Shown here in pieces: positions 40,111 to 53,834 of a DNA stretch of 64,000 nucleotides. Made by a program: the position numbers and the translations under genes. This DNA comes from Dicaeum eximium (taxonomy: Eukaryota > Chordata > Aves > Passeriformes > Dicaeidae), in NCBI GenBank assembly GCA_013396995.1, contig VWZP01010280.1, positions 1 through 64,000 on the forward strand. Reading direction: 5' to 3'. Position 1 is the first letter of the stretch, and each line of letters begins with the position of its first letter. The notes under the pieces are model-generated. The model did not search any database, had not been told where the DNA came from, and saw only the letters and a list, made by a program, of their open reading frames with translations.

Positions 40111-43100
40111 AATGGAAATACATTATCCTGTGGCTAAAGAAACAAGCTCAGCCAGACCTCACACTCTCCTCCAACATTTTCATGGAATGATGGCAGGTAG
40201 CTACCCTGCTACTTTAAAGATTAGTTGTATGTAATTTCATTGAACTCAGCACACTGAGCTGCATTTGTAGCAATTTCAGTAACTGCCATTCTGGTTCAAG
40301 TCTGTAAATTTTCTAAAAGATACAGAAATATGTTTGCATTTGAGTTTACCTGCTCCATAGATACAGTTATTCTCCCCCTGGCTGCTGCAAAAATAAGCCC
40401 AGCTTTTCCCAGATCTGGCTAACTCAGATACAGAGCTGGTGCATCCAGGAAATATTTTCCATCTCTTAACTGCAGTGACATTTGAGAATGCCTGCCCACT
40501 GGAAGGCTGCCTGGGCTGTAGATCTTTTATCAAACTGGGGTTTGCCTTCACTTTTGCATTTTGTCTGAGCTTACAGAATTTTTGATTTTATTTAAATGAA
40601 CAGATATTAGTCCTGACTTAGGACAGTATTAAATAATATCCTTAATCACTTTCTTAAGGGGATCAAAACTTACTGTGTGTTGAAATGCTTTCTTGCACTG
40701 ACTCCATACAGAGCAAGACTGCTCTGAAATTACTTTTGGTCATTCTTAGCATTGCTTTCCTCTGCCTCTGTAGACGAAATTGGAAGTGTCATTCACTGTA
40801 TTCCTTCCCAATACACTAGCAGTATCTTCTCCACTTGAAGAGTATTTTGAGGAGCAGATCCTCTCTTATTACAACTTATCATACAGGGCACAGCTCTCAA
40901 CAGCTCCACAGTAAACCCACACCAAACTGTAAATATGACATAACAAGGGGCGTTGAAAGCACCATGGGTCACTTTAAAATTTTAATAATGACCTACTTTT
41001 TATAGCAGCAAGGATTTGGGAACATGGCAATTCAGAACAAATGAAGAAATATTTCTTTGCCTTTCCCACTTGGTACCTTCTGGTGGGTATTCACACATTA
41101 AATACTTACTGCCTAGCTGAACTGCTGGAAAGTTGTTTACCTCTACCTTGCCTATAGGCAGGCTCCTTTCATGAGAAATTAAGTAAATGTACTTAAAATA
41201 AGTAGAGGAATATCCATTCCACTCAATACTCCTCCCCCACCCAATAATTGGAGCTGGTTCTCTTCTTACAAAACAAAGACTATTTTAAACATCAGGAGTA
41301 CTAAGGCATAAATTTGGCAAAAAATATGTAACTTTTTCCAGAATCATTTGGAAAACAAGATGGGTCCTTTAATTACCAAGTAGAAATAAAGCTGTCAGGC
41401 ATTTACTGACAGTTTTTCAAAATGATCTTTAGCACACAGCACAGAGAAAATGTAACTTCAGTGCCCAGCGTTAGATCAGAGTTTGTCTCCCAGCGATTAG
41501 AATGAAAGAATATATGAAGTCTGAGGGCGACATCTGGTATTTCAACACAAAAATGGAAACTCTCAGACTTAAAAAGGCTTTTGTCAAGATAATCTCCATT
41601 TAAAGCTCAACAATGTAAATGGTGACCGGATTGAAGATTGCAAGCAGTAGAACCCACAAAAGTGTGACACTGAAAAGATGACTTTTATTTAGCTGGCCTT
41701 TTCTTATCTGTTAACATGGTATGGTGTGAGCAGTATATGGACTGTGCAGGGCAAAAGGGAATGCCACGGATGGCTGCGTTGAACTACCCGAGTACTGTAA
41801 TGTTTACTGCTCCATAAAACCCATCATATGGAAATCAATTCCCATCACAGAGCTTGTTGTTATATATTTTGGCTGTTGAATTGTAAATCAAATGGTGGAA
41901 GCTTAAGTTCAATATATAATGTGTCTTAATACAGGAATTCTTCATTTTTTTATTTTTTATTTTAGCAGTTACTCTACACAACTATGACTTCTTGTTTTGA
42001 ACAAATGCAAAATATAAATTGTCTATGGCAGCACGTATTAAACTGATTCAGCTCTTGTAGTCTAGCAGGAAAAGGGCAGAGAAAGGCCATGTGCCTATTG
42101 CAGTGTCTTTCAGTCAAGCCCCAGAAGGCCATTACTTTCTGCTTAGAAAAAATAGGTGGGATCTTAGGCAGCATGAAGAACGCCTAATGATGAGGAAACC
42201 TTTTGCCTCATGGTTTGCCTTATTATTTTCAAAAGGTCAGCTGTTAAATGTAGGCCAATACAAACATTGTTGCACAAGAACTTGAACTAAAGAAAACAAC
42301 ATGGCCATATGCACCCACCAAAATAGCTCTGGCTTTTTTCTCCCAGGAACTGCCCTGTTTCTTCTGCACACCCTGAATTCCCCCCTGCTTCCAGTGCTTG
42401 CTGCCTGCCGCCCTGCTGGCTCACACCCCATGCCAACTGATCAGCTGGGACACCTAACATCAGAGGAAAAGTCACAGACAGCAGAATCTAATGAGATACC
42501 TGGCTTTGATTTTATTTTAATTCTGATTTTCTATCTTCTGTATGATTTTAAACTGGTGGTGATCAGTGTGACATACAGTATCACTGATGGTTAGGGAATG
42601 TAGTCCCAGCCTTGCTCTTGAGTCTGTAGAAATGGAGAAAACTGAGAACAGCAAGAGATTAAGAGCAGAGTAGGAGTTTCTATCTTTCCTTAACAGTCCC
42701 CTGACTATACCTACACCAATAAGAAGCACTTGCATATGAGTCATCAACCATTTTAAAGCCAGTATTAGCCTGTGAACAGGTTATGAGCTGAAATGATTAA
42801 CAGTTGTCAGAGAGGGGTGGGGAACAATTACTGCTCCATGGCCTGCTCTTCCCCATAGAAGACATCAGCCTTACTGCCCCTCTAACAGAATATATTCCCT
42901 AGTTCACAGGTTCCCCTGAGTGGAAAAATGAGGTGTGCAAGCACTTATCCTTCTCACCATTGCCTCTGAAGGTCAGGCAGCTCCTACTCAGGAGGTTTGC
43001 ATGCCAGCTGTGAGGCTAAGGTCAGTAGAGATGTACACAGAAAGCCAAAATTCTTGGGAGAGTGGCTGGTTCAGAACTGAGTGGTGAAAGGGGTAATAAT

Positions 43101-44188
43101 ACAGAACAGCTTAATATTTTTAATTTTTATTTGGAAAAAAAAAGATTCCTATAATTCATATAAATTAGAGAGAATTTGTTCTTTGGTTGTCAGGAACTGA
43201 GGAAGATGTGTAAGATGAACATGTAGGACAACCTGGCACGTTTAGATGCCCATGAACCTCAGGAGTAATAGAATAGTTGGCTGAGGATTCTTTTTCCCTG
43301 ACCTTGATTTTGAAGGCACTGGGGGAATTCCAGGAGACTGAAAGAATACTTATGCTGTGCTAGTATATAAAGTGTTGAAGTGACTTGACTGAGATAAATA
43401 GCAGTGACAGGGAGTGTAGAAAAAACACACTGGTAGAGACAACAAAGAGTGAAGTATTCCAAGAATAAATAATAGGCACAGGATTGTGGCGATTTTTCTG
43501 AGACTTGGCAAAAAAATCTCATTTCATCATTTCAGATCACAGGTTTGTACAGGTATCTGTGGAGATGTAACATACCTAGATGATTGCAAGGGGGTTAATT
43601 TTTGTACTGTGTAAAACCTAGTGAAAAGTTAGCAATATATCATGTCAGAAAAGCCCTTGCTAAGTGGTTTAGAAACAACAGTTCCCATGAGTATAGTTTT
43701 ATTTAGCTCTTCCCTCTATATTTCAACTTTATATGCTCCATGTTGTCCTCCCTCTCAGTGTTTGCTAACATATAATTCAGGAGCTCTTAGCTACAGGGAG
43801 GTGTCTGAGAGTGGAGCTGGTGCTGCAACCAGCAGGATATGGCTGCAATGGCAATGTCAGGGTACAAGGTAGGTCTGGAGCACATGGTGAGCAGTACTCA
43901 GCACTGGAACTAGAGGAGCCCAGGGCTGCTGCCAGGTGCCAGAGCACAGCCAAGCTTCTTGGATGCACCTGTTCACTCACTGCCTTCAGAGCAAACCGAG
44001 TTCCCTGTGCAATCCTGCAGCAAACAAACAAAATGTCTAGTATGTCCTTGTCTACTTGCTGGAGGCTTGAGGGAAATAAAGCAAGCAGGAGGAGAAGGAT
44101 GAATTTTACTTTTTATACAAGATTGGTATGACAGGTAGTCCTCATTCTGAAAAGACTGATGAAAAAATAGAAAGGGTAGAAAAGCACC

Positions 44189-44204
44189 AAAAAAAAAAAA
44201 AAAA
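44189..44204 (+). repeat. Poly(A) tract
   Basis: A run of 16 A. A 14-T run at 48244-48257 and a shorter A tract near 44606-44617 are similar. No processed pseudogene was recognised upstream. Confidence 0.9.
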
Positions 44205-46372
44205 GAGACAAGGGCAAAGTGCTTTTCATGGAGAAATTGAGGGTTCCATCTGTTTAGCTTGTCAACAAGAAAAGTGAGAAGTGACTTGCTTACAGTGTGT
44301 AAGTGCTTTCCTAGGCAGAAAATACTGGGCAGTCATCACTTCCCACAGCTTGCAGAGAAAGACAACAACAGGATCCAGTGGCTGAAAGCTGGAGCCAGCC
44401 AAATTAGATTAGAAATTATGCTCAAATTTGTAAAGATGCCTGCTTAGTAAACACATGAACAAGGAGATACCATTCCATAGAGCCAGACAGGGTGTTTTGT
44501 GAGAGATAGGCTTGAGCCAAATGAGACATTTCACTCAACTTGAATAAAATAAATGCAAGTTAGTGATTTCTAAGAGGAGGGATTAAACTGTCAAACAACA
44601 ACTTAAAAAAAAAAAAACAAATCAAGCTTTTAGGTCTTCTTTGCTCAATTCATGGACATCTGTCAGACTAGAAGAACAAAGGGAGACATTTCCAGTCTCT
44701 TTTCCTAACAAAAAGTCACAGATGGCTGAGAGGAAAATGGCCAAGAATGACATGCTAGGAGGAATAAATGGAAATCCTACACCTCTTGCTCCTTCATACT
44801 GGTAAGTAATCATGGAACCTTCCTGTTAGGAAGGTTCCTGGGGGAAGGAAATGAAAGACCATCTTTAATTATACTGGCCATTGTATTGATGCATTTACAT
44901 TAAGCACTCAGCTCCACTGGTGATGAGCATAGCATCATTAACATCAGAAGGGGCAGCCTTGCAGCATTAGATGGAAGGGGAGAGGAAGAAGACCTACTGG
45001 TGTGAGAAGGGACAGCAGATCCGGATGCAGGGTGTCAGGGGTGGCACAAAACCACTTGGCTGTGGCTGAGGGGAGATAGACAAGAGGCAGCATGCAGAGC
45101 TGCAGTGGCAGCCCCTGGAATGAGGCAACAGAGGATGGAAGGTGGCCAATAGTGTGCAGGAAATTGAAGGGAAGCAGGAAAGATGTGCAGATGCACCTCA
45201 GAGTAATAACACAAGCTCATCGACTGTTCAAGAGAAGCAAAACTATGACCTGCTGAGAGCTTTCCCCTGCTTTGCCCTCAACTACAAAATCTATTTACAC
45301 TACTGGCCTCCCACTGCCTGCTACAGTCATCACTGTAAAAGCAGTATGTCCTGCTGCGCAGAAACCAAGCTGCATGGAAAAGTTTGCTCTTGGATCTCAC
45401 CAGCTATTGCTACACTGCTCTCAACACCATGGGGCTTCCCAGCAAAAATTGAACAATCCAGCACAGTGAGAGAAAAGCTTTTCAGTGCTCAGGCTTCAGT
45501 AAAATGCAGACACAAAACATTTATGCAACCCATGGGCTTAGGCTTTCTTGACCTACTGTGGCATGGCTTTTGGGGATTAAAATAAGAGAAGTGGGAATTT
45601 CAGGCAATGCTGGAGGTGAGAATGGGTCCCATGTGGACTTAAGATACATAAAGGCTAAATAGCTACCAAAGCCAATTACAAGCTTAAGCAAACTCATGTG
45701 ATAAGCACAAATACATGCCTGTATAATAAACACATATAAATAAACATGTGTTTATTAACCCTATTTAGGAGATTACTGTCTTTCTTAGAAGAGTTTATTT
45801 TAATTGATAATTCTTATTTAAATGTTATTTTAACTGAGGCAGAGGGGATGGACAGAAAGGGGAGGACAGAAAGGAGGACAAGACAGTCCTACAAATTCAC
45901 TCACGGCTCCTTGTTAACACTGACAAACTCAGAAATTATCCAAATGCCTGCTGATGTCTTCTCTGAAAGCCCTGTATGAATTATAACACACAAGTGCTAG
46001 TCTAAAGCAGCTTTTAAACACTTGATTCTAGGCAGATTACAGTGGGTGACACAAGTGGTTTTTTTCCTTATCTGTCTGTAGCAAGATGCTATTTTGTTAA
46101 TTGCAGAGCATGAAGATAATTATACTGTGGGATGATGGGTTGTGACATGAAGGTGTTCATCTTGGCTAGTGTGGAGTTAGACAAATGGATGGTCAATCAT
46201 GGCTTGCATTTCCCTGTTGCTGAGTACAAACAAGAAGTACAGTCCTGATTATTAGGAGCTACAAGTACAGATAAGAACCCACTTGGGCTTTAAAAGAAAT
46301 GAAGTTTACTAAATGTAGTTAGACAAGTCTTACAACACAGATTAATTGCTACTCACTGCTTTTCTTCTGCAG

Positions 46373-47144
46373 ATGCATCACTGCCCTCACAGGCTGGGTT
46401 TGGAGAATCCAGTCAGTGCTTCACCATGATGGACATATTCACTGTTTTTGATTGCTTTTTGAAAACCAGTTTGTGCTTTTCTTCAGCTGCCAGAAGCAAG
46501 CCTGCAGCCATAGCTTGGGTAAGTAGGTGGCAGGGCTACTGCCAGCCCCCTGTAACTCTAAGGTGGCTGGTATGGGGGTGAGTTACACAGCAGTTACTTA
46601 CTGTCCTTTCTTTTGCAGTGGTGAGTGGCAAGCAGCAGAGAGGACTGTGCTTTGGAGAAGCTTTCCAGCTGTGGGCAGGAAGGCTGTTATTAGCACAGAG
46701 TTGATAGATGTTCTAATGATTGTTTGGATCCAAGTGAGGGGCTGTCACCTTGCCAGGAGGACAGATTTGTTGGGGGTGAAGGGTAAACAGAGCCAGGTAT
46801 CCACTTCCCATCTCTGTGCTTTGTAGGGGATTGATTGCTGTGGATTTGTGTGAGCACAGCAGGGACAGTGCATGCAGATCCAGCTGCAATGGGTAATACA
46901 ATCCCTCAGTCACTGGGCAAAGCCGGACCTTAGATTTGGGATTAGTCTCTGTGCCTCTGTTTTGTTGTTACAGGTGCAAACAACCACAGAGTGCTGCAGA
47001 AGAGCAGAGCAGACAGCCGTGGCGCTGAGCAGGGGCCAGTGCTGCTGTGTCCTGAGCAGCCCCTTCCCGGGCAGGCACAGCAGCCAGCGCTGGCTCCCCA
47101 GCCCACAGCACCCACACGTGCACCTGCCTGCGACTGACCGCAAG
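46373..47144 (+). other. Cluster of strong splice-site-like strings, possible unannotated transcript
   Basis: Three good acceptors occur in about 600 bases on the plus strand: CTGCTTTTCTTCTGCAG before 46373, GTCCTTTCTTTTGCAG before 46619, and CTGTTTTGTTGTTACAG before 46974. A perfect donor, GTAAGT, starts at 46519. This outlines a first candidate exon 46373-46518 (open in one frame for 48 codons) and a last candidate exon 46974-47144, which is CpG-rich and 171 bases long with a weak GTTTGC donor. The second acceptor leads straight into a stop in the frame left by the first exon. A non-coding RNA is therefore more likely than a protein, and chance is possible. Confidence 0.2.
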
Positions 47145-47448
47145 GTTTGCAACCCGCTTTGATGAGAGCAAACAAAAATATCCATGATCAATTTAATTCT
47201 TCATTCAGCTCTCATAATTGGTTACAGCAAGTGATGATCAAATTAATTTTTGCTCTCTCAAGTCCTGTACTTTAACACATGTCAAAAGACATTTTGCTAT
47301 TTGCTGCAGTTTGAACTGATCCTGGAAATACCAGCTTCTGTTGCTGCTTTTCAAATCCTAAACTTCAATGGCTAATTCAAGCTTTAAAAATTCAAAGACT
47401 AACAGAAGTGTAAGGAAATTTTTTGAAGAAAAAAATCAATCAGAAATT

Positions 47449-47476
47449 ATTTGAAGTCTATCATTTGAAGTCTATT
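47449..47476 (+). repeat. 14-bp tandem duplication
   Basis: ATTTGAAGTCTATC is followed directly by ATTTGAAGTCTATT, two copies differing at the last base. Confidence 0.92.
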
Positions 47477-50400
47477 GGAAAGAATTTCAAGTTGATAAAA
47501 CAGAAATTAACTTTTGCTGTCAGTATTTACAGCAACAACACTCCAGGACAGAGGGATCCAAACTGAAAAATCTTATTTATAAAAATGAAACCAGATTCCA
47601 CTGGAGGGGAATGCAAACTAAATAGCAGGAGTTAAAGGAAAGCCAGGTAGATTTTGGTGGTAGACAGCCACCATGACTTCTGGGTCAGGTTCCAGGCAAG
47701 AGCTGGTACCACCAGCATCTTGCCCTGTCCATGAAACAGAAGAAAGGTAGTGCAAATCCCTTGTTGGCCTCTGTTTCTATTTCCAGACTAGCTCTTGTGC
47801 TTTAGATTCACTATCACCATTCATTGTTAATGGTCTCTCTGGGGCACAGACATGGAGAAATTAAGCTTTGCTATACCCAGAAGGCCAAGAGCACTGCCAA
47901 GAGTCAGCACCTGATTTAGACTCATGGTGATGAGGCTCAGTTTGAGATTCAGAGTGATGTCCCCTGTCAGAGGCAGAGACATCTCTGTCTCAGGGTGGCT
48001 TTGTGCTGAGTGGACCAAGCACTTCTAGGCTGGGTCCCAGAGAGATGTGATGGTCAGACTGAAGATATTCAAGGTCAAGTGAAGATATGCCAAATAACAA
48101 AAATGCCCTTCTCGTGCCGACAGTGATCTTGCTGCTGTGTTGCAGGCTAGTGAGGTGTATCTGAGGCTCATGCATTTATCTTTTTTCTTTGGAAAGTAAA
48201 GGAGGTCCATGAATTCCCCAACATACAAAGTAAATAAATCCTCTTTTTTTTTTTTTTAACACAGCTGCTTCAAATGAAAACATGCTATAGTTTTCTTGAT
48301 TTCTCGGCCACTGCCAGACACAAGGAAAGCGCCACACATATATTGCTGAATTTGGTTTTGCCTCATTGGATTTTTATGGATGGTTACCCTCAAAAAACAA
48401 ACTATTAATAGGCCTGTGTCTGAATGCTCGACCATATGAGACTTCATCTGTTACATTCAGGCTGTGTTTTGATAGATTGTTATTCCATTAACTAAAAATC
48501 CTTTGGGCTATGAAGGATATAAAAACAGTCCTACAACCACTTGCCCTAAAACTAATATTTAAATATCACAGGGAAAAACTGAGTAGTCCATTAGAGGGAT
48601 GGGAAAGGAATTACATCATAGACAGAGAATGAAATAGATATGAACTCTAGCAGTATAAACCAACAAAAAGCAGAAGTCTTTTGAGCTGTGATTTGTTTAA
48701 GTGATGCTAACAATACTACAGATAATTTAAATAGATCTTGTAACTCTGTTGTTGTTTCATAGGTTAAATTACACTAAGATGATAATGTAGCTTTGGGGTA
48801 ATTTACATAAAGAAAAAGCTAGGCTCCTAAAATTGCAGTTTTCTGCATATCCTTCTTAAAGAGAACAAATTCCAAAACAATTTTGATTTTAGAAGCAATC
48901 TGTGAAGCTGTCCAGTGATCATTGCTTCTGCTCTACATTCCCAGGCAAAATTAGCCAATAACTTTTATTTTCACTCATGCACACAAACAAAAATTCTTGC
49001 TTAATCTCATCTGCCTTTTCTAGTTTATAGTGCAGGATAAACAAATTTAAATGAAGAGATTCCTGAATTTAATTAATAAGCAAGAAATTTTTATTTGAAT
49101 ATGAGTTTTTAGGTTGCATTACATATCTTTATAATTTGATTTTAAGAAAGTTTAGCATTTTTTGTCAGAAACTTTGTAATGCAAATTTCCACCTAAATAT
49201 AATCTTGAGGCTAAATGTGATAATTTTTTTTCCTACCTATGTACCCATACACATTGTGTATACAGATCTTGCTTGGAGTACATGTATTTGTGTTCTAATT
49301 ATTTTTTACTCTGATAATATTTAAAACCAAAGAAATCATTAATCAGAACCTGTAAGTAAAATGCAGAGAGATGTATAAATTTAAGTCCTAAAGTGCTTTT
49401 TCAAAAAACCAAACCCTCTCATAGATGATTATTACATACATATATTTTGAAAACAATGCCTTTTTTTCTCAAGACCCTGGTTCAATTCTGCCCTTTAGGT
49501 TTGTTGGCCTGTGAACAAAGCTAAGACCACCTGCAAAATTCATCAGCACGAGAAGTGACATTGCATGGGTTCAAGTGATTAAAAAACATAAGGAAATAGC
49601 CAGACCTGGTTTTGGCCCCTCAGCAAAGGGAAGTCTCTGGCAGCTCTGATTTCTTCTGCAGATTGAGCATGGTCCTGCTGGCAGCTGGATATGGTGCACA
49701 CAGCAAAGCACTCCCCTTCCTGGCTCCATGCTGGAGGTAAGTCACCATCAGCTCTGGCACGAGAGCCCTGCTCTGCTCAGCAACCAGAGGGTGGTGTTCA
49801 AAGCCCAGCAGGTCTCCAGGACAAAATTCCTGCTGGGCCCTGCCCCACTGACATGGGCTGCTCTGATATCTTTCACTGAGGTAGGCTTCCCCTTGGTGCA
49901 ATCCAGCATTTACTGTGGGATTTGCGTGAGGAACCTGGAGTGCCATTTAAAGGCTGCCACTTTCAACCCACACCTTGAAATACCCGCTTTTGTACACTCC
50001 TTGTAAGCACCTTGTGGAAGCAGAGAGCCTCTAGAATTGCAGGTTTTTTAACCTCTAAGCAAAGCAAGGATCTGTTCCCCCTCTCCCCACAAGCTGCCAT
50101 CAGAATAATAGGCCCCACAGAATTAGTAAATCAAAGGTTTCACTCTGAATGCATCACAGCTGTGGAAAACATATACTTCAGTTTTCAGGGCTGACGATTT
50201 CCAGCTCTATCCAAAATAACTGCCCCTGTAATTCCAATCAAAACTGCTTCCCACCACCAACTTTAGCAGGAAACATCCCAAAAACTGAAGCCTGATGTTA
50301 GATGGCATAGAAATTTGAGTTGGTGAATATCTGAATGTTTTCAGTGTGCCCCCAAAGAGCCAGGTGGGCACAGTGTGCAGGAGTCAGTAGCACAGCACAA

Positions 50401-52199
50401 GTTGGGTAGGAAGTGACAAGGCCTCCTGCCCTCTCCTTTCAGCATCCTTAAATGCCCTAGGATGCCCCTGCCTGTCAAAGATTTTTCTTCTTGCTGTAGC
50501 TGGAATGGTAATGAGATGGTCTCCTGAAGCTCCTTTCACCATTATTCTCTGCTCCAACCTGTCCTGGGCAGTTTCAGCTGAGAGGGCAGAGGGGTGCAGC
50601 AGCGAGGCAGGATGCAGTGCCCCATGGAGGGAAGGGCACCGTGCCAAGGCACGGGGCTGAGCTGAGTGTGCTGGGAGCACAGCAAAAGCCTGCAGGCAGC
50701 TACAACAAAGGGCTGCTCAGGACCCTAGGGATGTGGAAAGCTACTGGTACAGACACAATTTCAAAATAAAAGTGGCTTTCAACTGCTGCTCCTGGAAGAG
50801 GTACCTGTCTTCTTAATGAGCATGTTCCCATATCAGAAATTTGTTTATTTTAAAACTCACATTTAGTGCAAGGGGAATATTTCTGTCAGTGCTTTGGTTG
50901 CACTTGGTTGAAGACACTGCTGTGACACTTGATCAGCTTGGCATTTAAAATGTCATTTAGACCAGAAAGCAACTAAACCTGAATACTGAGGCAGATGTCA
51001 TGAGCAAAGGTGAACTTCCATAACTGAATGAGATTGCTGATAAAGACTGAATTGCAGGAGTGTTTGCAGAAAGCCCAGTGGAAGACCACTGATTCTTCTG
51101 AGTATGCTTTATTTCCTGTATGTGCCTTGTGCAATCTACCTTGGAGGAACAATGCTACAAGAGAATGTCACTGGAATTTTGCATTTAAAATCCAGCATTT
51201 GTGGTCCCTGCTGCTTAAGCAGGATGAGCAGGTTTCTGTCCTCTCCAGAAATGGGATTGATGATATTTTCTAAACCAATCTACTGAGTTCTAGACTTGCT
51301 TGCAGGGTAGGAGGACACGCTCAATTTTTCTCTCTATGTAGCATTGCTCCACACAAAGTTGTTCAAAACTGTTTGCTACCTCAACGTTTCTGTTCCAGAT
51401 GACAGCAGAATGATAAACAGGTGGAGATCTCTTCTTTCAGCATGGATTGTGTAGGAAGAGTTACTGCCTATCCCCTAAGTACAGAATCTCATTCCCAAAT
51501 GTACCTCCTGACGTGTGTTTAGGATGCAGTCCAAAAAGCCACAGGACAAAGAAGGCAGATGAATGAAATTGGTAGAAAACACATTAAGGAGAAATAGAGG
51601 CAAAAAAAAATATTAAGAGTTAATTGCTCTACCTGTATTTGAGCCCACAGGTCTTGCATAGATGAGTGTTAGTGATGAAGCTGTCTGTTGGCACCAGGGC
51701 AAACTTTGTTCTTAAGGTCAAATAATCTATCGAGATAAAAATGTTAAACAAGTCCTTTCCACTTATGCTGCTCAGTATGGCTCTAATTGCTTTTGAGCTG
51801 TGCTCAGTGCTTTTGCTGACTTAAAGTAAATAAAACATTATCCTTTTCTAATTAGACAGGTTAGGAGATGTTGGTGCTACTTCTTACTAATTAAGAATAT
51901 AACTAATTTAAAGACATTACAGCTAAAAATCCCACCTTTAAACAATTAATTAATCCAGAATTTGATTTAATAAGGATGGAAGCAACTGAGTGTTAAGTAA
52001 CCCAGTCAGGTGGGCAGGCAAAGGAAAATCAGCCAGTGTAGAGTCAGTGGTGCAGCCACTGTGGGGGGTTATTGGGGAGCAAAGGTTTTTTCTTCTTGAC
52101 AGGCAATTGCAAACATTTAATACATCCAACCCCCTTCTCAGTCATCTTTAACAACCATTTCTGTAGGTCATTACACTGAGGGTAATCATCAAGGTGCTG

Positions 52200-52885
52200 G
52201 CAGCGGGGGCTGCAGGAGCCTCTGTGGGGAGAGGCCAGGGCTGCCCTGTGCTGGATGCAGCCAATGCACCACAGGGCATGGCTCAGTCCAGCTGCCAAAC
52301 AGGGGCACGTCTGGGAAAGAGGATTTGAGGTCGGGCAAAATCTATTGCACAAGCAGAGGAAGAGGGGGGGAAGAAGTGGGCAGCAGTCACCTGAACAGCA
52401 AGTTTAAAGCAGGAGGAGAGTGAGGAGGTGCTGCAGGTGCTAGAGCTGAGATTCCTGGCAACCCCAGGAGGAATCCACACTAGCAAGCAGGCATTTCCCA
52501 ACAGGAACCTCAGCCTGTGGAAAACCCATACTGGGTTTATCCAAAAAGACTGCAACTGATGAAGAGGACCCAGGCTGAAGCAGGGGGCAGGAACAGCAAC
52601 AACAGGAACAACAGCTGTTATAGACTGACCACCATTCCCTGAGGAGGAGGCAGAGGAGTCAGGACTGAAGGTGTGAAATAGTGGGAAGGGAGGGTGGTGT
52701 TTTACAGTTTTTGACTTTGTTTCTCACCATGCAATTTTAATTGGCAACAAACTTAAGTCTCTTATTGATGGTAACTGGCAAGCACTCTTCCCATCTTTCT
52801 CAACCCATGAAGTTTCTCTTCTCTTTCCCAACCAGCTGAGATGCTGGGGTGAATGAGAGGGTGGGTGGACACACCCCCCATCAGT
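52200..52885 (+). mobile_element. Degenerate avian ERV LTR of a second family
   Basis: Several blocks recall a second widespread avian LTR family, with the order of its consensus kept: GGAGGAATCCACACTAGC near 52468, AACCTCAGCCTGTGGAAAAC near 52505, 'tttctcaccatgcaattttaattggcaa' near 52719, and the tail 'ccaaccagctgagatgctgggg' near 52829 leading to 'gagagggtgggtgg'. The ends are worn away and no target duplication was found; the left border is approximate. Minus-strand frames across it are shadows. It ends about 0.9 kb from the NDUFA12 poly(A) signal, reading toward that gene. Confidence 0.7.
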
Positions 52886-53739
52886 TATGAACAGATCAGG
52901 TACAGGAAGCCTTGTGGAGAGGGCAAGCTTTGCTAAAACACATAAGCAGACTGGAATAAAAGTCAACTATTAGCAAGATACAGAAAAAAGCCACAGTCCC
53001 AACTAACTCTCTTTCAAACGTGAACTTGCCAGCTTCACATTTTTGAGACTGGGTTCTGGCACATTTTACTTCTCTACCTCCTAAAAAGATGCGCAATATC
53101 AAACTTCCAAAGACCTTTAAAAATCTTGCCACAAGAGAGCAAACAGTCCATCTCAAATCCTTATAAGAATATCTTGTCATGAACCTGCACAGCAAAAGAG
53201 ATTTTTGTGACAGAGGGCCCTCTTCTTATGGCTGAGTTCCCTTATGGGTGAGATGTCATTTGATTAATGTAGCTTTGCAAGTTTTATATCATGTTTCATC
53301 CCATACTGGAACACAGCAATGTGTTTTGCATACTCATGCATATACTTAAGAAAACTTTATGAATGAAAATTATAATCCTGACTGGTCGAACTATTCTAAC
53401 TTGTCTTATAAAAATTTAAAGAGATGGCTTCCCAAAATAGTATGTGAAGAGTACACTATCTGCCATGCAGAGACAGTAAAAGGATTATGTTAAAATGCAT
53501 AAATCTCTATTTCAAATGCATATTTGTATTCTGCTGAATGACACAAAAATGAGGAGTAACTCTCACAGGAATGGTTATCATGCTAAAAAGAGTTTGAGAG
53601 CTACTTGTGTGAAGACAGGACACTGACAACATGAGAAAAAGTACAGTATCTTGATGAGATTAAGACTTGTCATGTACTCTGTCCTATTCCCAAAATTTTC
53701 TCACTTGTTTCCTTACCTTCAATTCAATAAACTAAACTA
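52886..53739. other. Spacer downstream of NDUFA12
   Basis: About 850 bases between the degenerate LTR and the NDUFA12 3' end. It holds no repeat or exon that I recognise. Frames on the minus strand here would be read after the NDUFA12 poly(A) signal. Confidence 0.6.
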
Positions 53740-53834
53740 CAATTACTATAGGAGGCTTTTATTCTAAGCAAAACCAGTGAAAATACAATTGACACTGACA
53801 GCCCAAGCTGAGACAAGTCATGTTGTTGCTCTTG
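53740..53834 (-). other. NDUFA12: NDUFA12 3' untranslated region (approximate end)
   Basis: About 90 bases lie between the TAA stop codon and the expected cleavage site, which is placed some 15-20 bases past the AATAAA signal. The exact end is an estimate. A short 3' UTR fits a housekeeping mitochondrial subunit gene. Confidence 0.7.
53758..53763 (-). terminator. NDUFA12: Poly(A) signal AATAAA of NDUFA12
   Basis: The minus strand carries a canonical AATAAA hexamer 72 bases after the NDUFA12 stop codon, the first one reached. Cleavage is expected roughly 10-30 bases further on. Confidence 0.8.

Larger units (their letters stand above)
39102..52199. other. Non-coding DNA between solo LTR and degenerate LTR
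   Basis: Mostly AT-rich, with GC-richer patches at 46.9-47.16, 49.6-49.95 and 50.35-50.7 kb. The stretch 48.7-49.3 kb is very AT-rich. No protein-coding exon was recognised; the splice-site cluster at 46.4-47.1 kb is listed separately. Confidence 0.65.

Noticed and set aside
46910..47191. Several overlapping minus-strand frames
   Set aside because: They are shadows created by a short GC-rich patch; three mutually exclusive frames are open at once.
49485..49505. tRNA T-loop-like string GGTTCAATTC
   Set aside because: The flanking bases do not pair into a T stem and there is no matching A box or acceptor stem.
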